Assembly (NCBI GenBank): GCA_964019055.1
Contig: OZ025221.1
Location: forward strand, 2,463,713-2,527,712
Reading direction: 5' to 3'
Length of the DNA: 64,000 nt
Source of the DNA: Anthopleura xanthogrammica
Taxonomy: Eukaryota > Cnidaria > Anthozoa > Actiniaria > Actiniidae
Shown here: positions 38,923-50,000 of the stretch, one piece after another
How the letters are laid out: the number at the start of each line of letters is the position of its first letter
How positions within the stretch are numbered: the first letter of the stretch is position 1
Made by a program: the position numbers and the translations under genes
The notes under the pieces: model-generated
What the model was told of the DNA's origin: nothing
The model's database searches: none
What the model saw: the letters and a program-made list of their open reading frames with translations, nothing else

Positions 38923-41900
38923 TTATTTATTTCATTTTTTTTTCTAATCCACAGAGCATTCAAGTCACAGAAGACTCAGTAGTTCTGGTAAACAAGGTTG
39001 GCGAAAGTCTGTTAAGGAGAAAAGTAATCGGTGAAAATCCCAGCGTAGTTAGGACATCATCGTTATCAATGGTTCTCGGGAGACAAATACCTAACAATGT
39101 GAAAGCCATGGAAATAGAAGAAGGAGAAACAAGTTTTGTATTACCCTCTGGCAAGGTTCTTGATACAGTGTTAGCAAATTCTAAGTTTATCGATACCCAG
39201 GTGAGTTATACCCGCTCTGTCTAAATATATATATTCCCAAATACAAGAAGGGGCTATAGACCGAATGCCAATATGGCCACCATTGCCGGATTTTCAGAAA
39301 CAAAAACCTAATCTTAAAAAATAAGCACCACCATCAGACCAAGCAGAAATACGTATTTTTGGTAAGTTTCATTGCTATAAATAGAATTTAAGTGAAGCTA
39401 TTGGGAATCAAAAATACAGAGATTTGAATGGGTTCAGGTACTGTTTTCTTGCTAGCCTCGTTGTGGTGTTTTTTCACATTTTTAAAATTCTCATAACTTC
39501 TCAAGAATTTAATATTTTGTCTCAAACTTTCTAAGTTTGTTGATGTCATTATAATCTATAGTTTCAATGTAGTGGTCAACTAAAATATGAATTTAAAAAA
39601 TTATGATAATGAAGTAGCGGTCATATTGGCATTCTGTCAATAGACCATTTTCGAGATGCGCGAGCGCTTTCAAAAAATATCCCAGGCGCAGACACGATCT
39701 CGAGGCATTTTCGGGCAGAGTCAATAGTGCGCGCGATCTTGCCCGAAAATACCTCTTTTTCATCCCAGCCCCTGCGATATTTTTGAAAATGATGTATTGA
39801 AATCAGATTTCGCCACAGACTAGACACTCTATCTGATATGACTGACAAGGTAACAATCTGACGGGCTACCTGTGTAAAGGTCAATATTTGATGAAAGTTC
39901 CTTTTTTCTTTCGGAATCATTACCCTGCTTGTCAGTTTACTTATTTCTCTCCTCTAGATCTAACGAGAAGGAAAGTAAACCTCTGCACGGATCTGCTTGT
40001 TATTCTGTCGAGCATGCGCGAAAATGCCATGACATCAGAACGTCACTTCCGGTGAAGTGGCAACGCAGACTCAAACCATGCCAGCAGATAAATTCACCGG
40101 GCTCGTAAATAGTCAGCAGCTATTTTATATTGTGACATGTGTGATAATTCAAACTTGTTTTAACGGGTTTAATTTAACTATTAACCTGTTGTGCATGAGT
40201 TAATTTATTCGTCCAGAGTTTTGGACGGCTTTGAGCAGATCCGTGCAGAGGTTTCCCTTAGTTCTCGTCGGAGTAGAGTAGTAAGGAAACCTACCCCTTT
40301 CGGGCGGAGCATCCCCGTATAGTCCATTATAGGGAGTACCCCCCCCCCCCCCGGGCCAAGTTCTAAATAAAAAGTGCTACTCTTTACTTCCGCAGATGAC
40401 GTTTACAAAATTCAATCCTTTTACGTGGGACAGATCAGTCAATTTTGTGGATTCGAAAGTATCAAGTCTTGTATTAAGAAATGACAAAGGAAATATGATA
40501 CCCATTCAAAATCTGGCAGAAGATATACAAATTTCAATCCCACGATCACATCCTTCAAACAGCACGTTACCTCAGGAAAGTTCTTTCTTAAAACCAAAAC
40601 AAATACGAAATTATAAGTTTATTGTGGACTATCCAGGAAAAGCATTGGAGCTCCAGGTTGGTTACATATTTTATTGCAATTTTATCGTATATAATAATAA
40701 CGGTAAAGTTATTGGGAAGCACGAGGTGGCGTCCGTCGCGGTAAAATCGCGGGCTCGCCTCTCACCAATGCCACCTAGGTTCAAGCCCCACTGGGTTCAA
40801 TTTTGTACGTGAGTATAGTTGTTTGTTGGCTCTCTCCTGCGCTTTGAGGGTTTTTGTCCGGTTTTCCGGTTCTCCTTCCTCCACAAAAATCAACTTCTAA
40901 CATAACAAAAAATGACAAAGAATGTAGCCGGTTACAACGAGTTGGTTAACCCTCTAGAACCCAACCCACTAAATTACAATTCGATTTTTGGGCTTTCCCC
41001 TAGCATGGACCTGAGGGGCTGTGATACAACAGCCAAACTTATAACAGATTTTTTTTTAGATTTTAAAGTGTTTTGACATAAATGTCATTATGTTTTGGAA
41101 TAATTGTTTTTCATGACAGATCGTAACTGCTCAACAATCCTCAGTCTCCATTCTCGTCAAATACGAGAAAAAACCATCAGAAAGTAGCAACGACTTTATG
41201 GCGCTCGCTTCCAATCTTCCAAGCTGTTCACAAGTTCAAATTTTCAAGGCTTGTAGAAAAACAAATGGTGGAATATTCTTATCATCTCTCTTACTTGAAA
41301 AACAAGGTATTCCATTGTCATGTTCGGCTACCAATTTTTATAATCCTACTTCAATTTCCAGATACTGTGGAAGGGAATGATAAACTTCAATTATTGTAAA
41401 CTGTTTTGTCGCTCTTCAAAGGTGTATACTACGTAGGAATTTTGTTACACTCCTCTACATTACATAAACGAAAGAAACGGTCTTGTTTTGGTCATGGACG
41501 TCAGAAACGTTCTTGTGTTGAGCCCAAAGATGCGCCACAACCAGAAAACATAACAGTTATTCCTACATATGATCCTAAAACTGATGTTAACTACTCGTTA
41601 TCTACTCAACAATACAACTGCATGTTTTGGGATGGAAGCAAGTGGTCAAGCAAGGGCTGCAAGGTAAAATTAAATTCGATTTTCGAACGAATTATCCCCC
41701 CTCCCCCTTCGCCCTTCGCCCCTCCCCCTCCCCCTCCTCCGATGCCTTCTTAATAAGGAAAGCTTTTCAATCTCGAATTTATCAATTATTTTAGAATTTT
41801 TTTCTGCTTTTTCCGTCCTTCATTCCTTCCTTCCTTTAACCCTCTCTTTCTATTCTCTCTCTTTCTTTTGTGATTGCTGGCTTTTCTTCCTTCATTTCTT

Positions 41901-44040
41901 CATTTCTTCCTTTATTTATTCGTTTGTTCGCTCACCTATTCATTGATACGAGATGATAACTAGCGGTAAGCTAGTGTGGGCTGCGTCGGTGTTTCTAATG
42001 AAACAGTATGGATAAAAAGTTAAATTTTACACCGTAGAAAATAAGAGAGATCACTTACTGACGTTTCGGACGCTAGTCCTTCGTCGGAGTAAAAGAGAGA
42101 ATAAGAGTGGAAGGTAGTGTATATATGATAAAGATAGAAAATAGATAACCAATGAGAGCAAGGTAGGCAAGGTTACAAGAAAAAAACAATAAGAAATAAT
42201 AAAAAGACAAAAGAATAGATTAATTAAAAGCGAAGCGTTCATTCATCCCATTGGGATTATGAGTACCCAATAGGTGAATGAGCCGCATCTCTTTGGTTTT
42301 GCGACAATCATTGTTGCCGCTAACCAAAGACAAACCGAAAACAATGAAGTCGGAAAGTGAATGATTGGGTAAGTTGAAATGGCGGGAAACTGGTTTGGTT
42401 TGATCGTTCTTGCGAATATCATGGTCGCGGATACGATCACCGAAACGACGGCCAGTTTCACCAACATATAAAAGATTACAGCGAGAACATTTAATGCAGT
42501 AGATGACATTGAAAGTGGTACATTCAAAATGATCAGTGATTTTGAGTGACGATTTGGGACCAACAATAGAAGTGTGAGAAACAATATGCGGACAAGTATA
42601 ACAACGGTTACGAGAACAACGAAAAGTGCCAGGATCCTTATTAGAAGGAAGAATCCCTTTAACTAAGAAAGAGCGAAGGTTACGATCACGCTTGTACGAG
42701 AAAAGAGGGCGGTCTTTAAAGATGTTAGAAGTGTTAGTGTCAGACTCAAGTAAAGAAAAGTTACGGTTGACAATAGGCTTAATAGAGTTATTGATAGGAT
42801 GATAAGTAAGTGTGAAGGGAGTGCGACTATTAGAAGCACGAGTGTTAGGAGTGAGTGCAGTGTTACGATCAATATTAGAGACTTTACGAAGAGCTTGATC
42901 GATAACATGAGCAGGATAGTTACGATTAAGAGAAAAAAATTACTTATTTACTTTATTCTTCCTCTCATCCTAAGCACACTCTAAATGGCATTCCTTTTTC
43001 GCAATTTCTTCGTCTCCGTCGTTTATGCAGCGATGATGATGATTTCTCTAACAAATGCATTGAGATGCGTTCTTTTTTTCTTAATCGTAACTATCCTGCT
43101 CATGTTATCCATCAAGCTCTCCGACGAAGGACTAGCGTCCGAAACGTCAGTAAGTGATCTCTCTTATTTTTTACGGTGAAAAAATTTAACTTTTTATCCA
43201 TACTATTCATTGATACATTCATTTACAAATTTATTCATCCATTCAATCGACTTTCTTTATCTAACCTAGAAATACTTATAGTGGATAATCTGAAAAAATT
43301 CCCCAATTTTGGCCTGAAAAGACAAACAACGAAACAATGTTAATGTCGGGTAAAGTTTACGCACGGTTTAGAAGACTTATCAGTATGGGCCCAACTTACA
43401 TTATTTTGAAAGTCCCTGATTATCAATTTCCCCCGAGAAATATTTACTTATTGAAACGAAATTGATCCCTTTCGTTGAAACTTTATTTTGCTAAATTGAT
43501 ACTATTTTCTTTTTCAGGCAGGATCTAACTCCAGTTTTGGCACACTTCATTGTTTTTGCAACCATTTGACATCATTTGGCGGAAGCCTGTTAGTTGCACC
43601 TAATCCTATCGATTTTGATGTAGTCTTGCTTGAGCTTTTAAGACTCGACGAGACAGGAAATATTGCAGTATTGACCACTATTTTGGTCTTGCTTTTAATT
43701 TATCTGGTGGTTGCTGTCATCGCTAGACGAGAAGATCGTCGTGATACAAGGAAGGTAAATTATTTGAATAGTTGTTAAGGAATCCTAGTCACTCAACTAC
43801 AATGCACTGCGCGTCTATGTCATTGTTGTCATACGAATTTTACCTTAGATTCGTTGCCAAAAATTTATAACATCTCACGAAAAGCACAGAATAACTACTT
43901 ATCATTATCCCTTGCTGGTTTTAAAAATTTTAGCTTGAATAACAAGACCGATGGAACTGGATTCAAACTTCACCTACAAAACCGCCATTTTGCATGGCAG
44001 AGAAAAGGGCCGATTTCATTTTTTTCGCGCGCAGTGCATT

Positions 44041-44090
<50 letters not shown>

Positions 44091-47000
44091 CTTTATTATT
44101 TATATCGCGCATTTATCATGTGAATATGATCAAATGCGCCTGACAATAATTAACAAATAAATAAATTACAATAAATATGATAACTTTAGGATATTTATAA
44201 ATATTTAAAATGGAATAATACAGCTATATATAAATATGTGAATTAAGATTAATTTAAAAATTGATAATGAAATTTATAATGAATTGTATAAGCCGATTCA
44301 CGGTTTAAGAATCGCTATCAGTGTGCACGCGACCCCATCCCGAATCTCTTGTAGTTGAATAGGATTCTCTAATAGCTCTTAATTTCAAAAGCTAAATTCT
44401 TGTCCTGCGTCCGTAGTTGGTGAATAGATCAAGATAAATCATCACATGAAACCATGGCAAGCGTCGTGCTTTGAAACGGAGAAAACAAATTGGATCGATG
44501 CATGCATATTGAAGCATGCATACTGAAGCATTTTTTGTGCCAAGCTTGGTTTCGTCCGCTATTTTATTTTCTGAACAGCTCACCTAATGTACAATCACTA
44601 CTAAAAATATTGTCAGAGGTGGTATTGGCACTTTAAGTATTGAAATAGGAAGGTGGTAACCTAATGCAAAGTAACTTATATATATTTTTTTCAATATTTC
44701 AGTTTGGTCCACCATTACCAGTCAATTGGCACTTTAAGTATTGAAATAGGAAGGTGGCAACCTAATGCAAAGTAACTTATATTTTTTTTTCAATATTTCA
44801 GTTTGGTCCACCATTACCAGTCAATCCAAGTGACAGTGGTCAATACCACTACGAGATTACGGTTATTACAGGCATATGGAGAAATTCTGGTACAACCGCC
44901 AACGTAGTTATAGAAATACAGGGAAGCCAAGCAAAAAGCCATAATATTGTTTTATCGAGGGACATGGAACCGTCGCGTATTATGTTGGCAACTGGCAATG
45001 CAGACAAATTTATCATCACCTTACCTGAGTCCTTGGGGTCTATTGATTACTTGAACGTATGGCATGACAATAGTGGATCAAGCCCTTCCTGGTTGCTAGA
45101 TCAAATTATCATTAAAGACATACAAAGGGATATTTCGTGGCTATTTTTGCACAGAGAATGGTTTGCTCTGGAAAAAGGAGATGGAAAAATCAAAAAGGTG
45201 CTTCTCCCGACATCCCCATTACAAATGCGAACATTTCAGCATAAGTTTAATTATCAAACTTCGAAAAAATTTACCGAAGAGCATATCTGGTTGTCCGTGG
45301 TTACTAAACCTCCACACAACAACTTTACTCGGCTTCAAAGAGCCACGTGTTGCTTGTGTGTATTGTTCTCTGCGATGGTTGTGAACGCGATGTTTTATAA
45401 GCTCGACAATACCCCAGATCCCGGAGTGCAGATAGGTCCATTGAAATTTAACTCAAGGCAAATTATTGTTGGGATCTACAGCAGTTTGATCGTTGTTCCT
45501 GTTGGATTGTTAATTGTATTCTTGTTCCGGAACAGTCGTGCAGAAAACACTGTGAAAAAACGTAAAAACAGGGGAACGAAAAATACGATACATGACTATA
45601 TATGCTGTCGTGTTGGTGGCTCTACTAAGAACAAGGTATATGACAAGAACGAATGCCCAGCAACAAGTCATCAAATAAGCGTTTTTGAAGCATTTTCTGA
45701 GACGAGTCATGATAATAAATCGTTTGAATCAGGTCTGCATGATAATGCGAGATCGGCCAGTTCCGTAATTTTACAACATACCTCACCTTTGGAAAATGAC
45801 CAAAACATGAGAGCATGTTTTTCAGCACAGGATTTTAGATGTAAGAATCAGACTGATGGAAACCAAGAATATAAAACGCTTGTAGACGAAAGCAAAGATG
45901 ACAGTTCATTTGAACTCAACATTTTGAGAGAGAGCAATTCTCCGAAAACCCGAGAAAACAGCATAAAAAATAACATCGAAAAAGAGGACAGCATATCACT
46001 AATGACTGTAGATACGGCAGCACTCAACGCAAATGAAGAACAACAACTTATACAGGAAAAGAACTTGACCTCTAGCTCAACAGTCAAGAATTCGTACAAG
46101 AATTTAGTTAGCAGATTTTTCCTTTCTAAACATGATTCACTGAAAGGCCAGTTTTGGCTGCCACATGGTTTTATCTACGTCTCATGGGTGCTGTGCTTTG
46201 TTACTGTTCTTGTTTCGGCATCGTTTACATTTATATACAGTCTGCAATGGGGCAAGGAGATTGCAAATCGGTGGCTTTCGTCGATGTTGGTGTCGTTCAC
46301 TGAAGATCTCTTCGTCGTTCAACCCGTTAAAATCTGCATAACTGCCATCTTTATGGCTATATTTTTCCAAAACAAAAACAGTGGGAAAAAAGCTAGCGGC
46401 AAATTATCAACAAAGGCCTCAGAAACAGTTGAGGTAAATCCTAAGACCCATAGGGAAAGGAGTGACATGAAATTTCCTGAGGAGAGCGAACTAGAGAAAG
46501 CAAAGGACTACCAAGTAAAGGAGGAAAAGATGTTTTCATTTGTACGCGAAGCATTCTTATTCGGTGCATTTTTAACTCTTCTGACAATAGTTTGCTATGG
46601 CAACCGCAGTTACTATGGATACGAAATGACTAAAACAGTGAAAAACGATTTCAGCAACTTTACAAAGGTAAACATTCAAAATAAGTAAAATAAATATTCA
46701 CTTCAGTTGGGATAATTACATCATTCTCAACTCTGCAGAATCTAATACCATGCAAATACTGATATATGCATATATGTTTGGAGTTGAGAATGACAACTCG
46801 TCAGGTTGCGTACGGAAACTAGAGAAAAACGTTTGCGCTTGCGTGACTTTCAGTACGCATTCCAAAAATTTAGAAGAGTTTTAGTGAGAAAATACATGCT
46901 CGTTTACTCCGACTATAAAAAAAAATAATCGAGAGTATATTTTGTGAGACCAGGATTCTGTATTGATAAAGTACAATATCAAAGAATTAGCCTTTTAAAA

Positions 47001-50000
47001 GTTTTAAGAACTGAACGTTTTGGCATTTTGTAAAGTCAATTTTGTTAGGCATGTTTGAAAGTGAAATGTACATATTTCCACAATAGCACAAAGACGTTTT
47101 CGACTAATTTGCATACGAAGTTAGAGCATGCGCAGACGTGTTTCACGCGTGTTCGCAATACGATGACGAAATTTGTTGTGATTGACTGTTATCTAAATTG
47201 CCAACCAGAAATCTATTGGACAATCCAACAAAGCAAAGTGACAAAACCTATTGTTAAAATAGTTGGCACGTTAACATTACAATATGGCATTGTTTGTAAA
47301 CATTGCTATAGGAAAAAAATATATCCTAGCGGAATTTCTAAGAAAGTTTATTTAAATTAAATTAAATTTATACGTAACCTACTCTAATCCTTACCTAAGA
47401 TACTTTGATTTCTAAGAACATTTTTTATGATTTTTTTTTTTACTTTTTTAGCTAAACACCTCAGATAGTTACTGGAAATGGATCAGCACCCAATATGCTC
47501 AAAGCGCTTATGCAGGCCAATGGTACAATAATGCTCCTGAACCAAATGAAGTGTACATTGGAAACAAAATGTCAATTATTATAGGAATGCCCCGAATTCG
47601 CCAACTTAGGGTTAAACCAGGTAATATTATAACTATTCAATTACTAGCAACAAAATTGCATTGAGAAATCTTCAGCACTAGTACTGACCATTCGCTTGCA
47701 AAACTTACTGCACTAAATGGTAAATAACATCAGTACGGTTTCATACAGTGAGGACACTCGAACCGTGAACACTTTGAGGTTTTTTCATACTTTTTTTCTC
47801 CTTTGTCCCTTGTGTGAATCGATTGGAAATATGATTTATTTTGAGCAATAAGATTATTTGAGGTCAGTGCTTCATTTTCAGAAGGTTTGCAGTAGTAGAA
47901 AGGTCATAAAATAAAAAATATAAAAATATCAAGTGTTCATGGTTCGAGTGTCCTCACTGTAATTATAATATAGTGTTTGTACTCTCATTACCTTCTCTGT
48001 GAATGAGGTTTAAAGTATGGTTTTGAAGTAGGTTTGTATATATATATAATCACTTATTTATATTTTCAATCAAGTATGTTCCTCTATGTTTTGCACCATT
48101 ATACCTTATAGCGGAAAGAACATTCTCTTTCGTTAAATAAAATTGATTTTTTGTAACAGTTATTTTTTTCATGCTTTAGATAGCTGTGTTATTCCCAAAA
48201 AAGCAAGATCTATAACTTCCACTTGCTACGGCAGATATTCTTTCAAGGATGAAGAAAAAAGCCCTTTGTTTCTGCCTGGATGGATACCTTTTCAGAACGA
48301 ATACGTCCTTACATGGGCCAATTTATCTAAGCTTTGTCCAAAACCATGGCGCTACAGTGCAGTCAGTGATTTGTCTTCTTGGGGTTTCTTTCACACTTAC
48401 AGCGGAGGAGGTTACATAGCAGAATTAGGATATAATAACAAGACTACACACTTTGTCGCCAGTCCTTTACGCACAAACAAATGGATTGATTCAAGAACTC
48501 GTGCATTACTGCTCGAAATGTCAATATTTAATCCAAGCACGAATCAATTAAGTGCGATAACATTTTATTATGAAGCTCTTCCTACGACATTTGGAATTCT
48601 ATTTCGAGTCGTTGAAACAATCGCACTTTATGGTACAGAATCTCCTTCATATGATTTTTTCCTAGTATGCAAGTTACTCTTTATATTTCTCGTAATATTT
48701 TACTTGGCACGCGAGGCAAGAAGAGCATTTAAGATGAAACAAAATTACTTCAAAAGTTTTTGGAACTGGTTGGAAATAATTCAAGTCCTTGTAGCTTTTA
48801 GTGTTGTGGTTTGTTACGTCGTCAAAGAAAAAATGCTTCTGACAGCTGTTCAACAGGTTAAAGAAAATCCCTACTTGACAGTCAACTTTCAGCCTGCACT
48901 CGCATGGAAGAACGCTGAAGAAGCTGCACTTGCATTGGCTGTATTTATCGCAACCCTAAAAATTCTTCGTATGCTTCGTTTCAATCCTCACATAATCATT
49001 TTTTCGGCCTCTCTAAAATCTGCCAGAGAGACGCTTCTTGTGTACTCGCTCATCCTTTCTGTCGTCATGGTTTCATTTGCCTTTCTCGGTTTGTTAACTT
49101 TGGGTACTTCAATGTATGAATATAATACGCTATTACAGGCTTTATATTCACAGCTATTGATGTCACTTGGAGCAAAAATGCACTTGAATAAAATGAGGAA
49201 CAACTATCCAATTATTGGTCCCGTCTTTGGCTTTGCCTACAAAATGCTAATGACATTCCTATTCGTGAATTTTTACATATCTGTGATAAACGATTCTTAT
49301 GAAGAAGTGAAGTCAAACACAGACACAAACTCAAAAGAATTCGAAATGGCAGATTTTATGCTGGAACGCCTAAAGGAAATACTTTTTCGAAAAACCTTTA
49401 ACGTTAACACCCAAGAGGACGAAAGTCCTGGGGACGAAATTCCTAAAACCATTAACACAAATGAAACAACATTAGATGCGGAAAAACCTACTTCTATACA
49501 AATTGTCAACGAAGCGTCGAAGAAACAGGAACACCCAGATACGAGGGGCAAGGATAGAAACGTTAGTTTAAAGGCTCAGCTTGAGGAATGCGGACTTGAC
49601 TCAGGGAAAAATACATTATTGGAACCCAAGGCTAAAAGTGGCACCGAAGGCGATAGTTCAAAACGAGCAAAACAAAATATAAACAGAATGCGAAGAGCAC
49701 TCAGGCACAGGAAAGAAAAACGCCTTGAAAACACATCAAACGCCGATGCCTGCGAAAAGCAGAGCCAAACAAGCTTCGAAAACGATATGAAGCAAACACG
49801 TTACTTATATGACGAACAAATCTATCGAGATTTCGACGAAAAATGTTCAGAAATTAATGGACGAACCAATGCATTGAGAAAAGACGATAAAGAGGAAGAC
49901 ATCGAGTTCATCCAGTTTTTGTGCCTTTTCTCTAAATATTTCGTTAAAACAAGGCCACTGAGCGAAAATGTTTCAGAACATGAAGAGGAATTGGTAGTGT

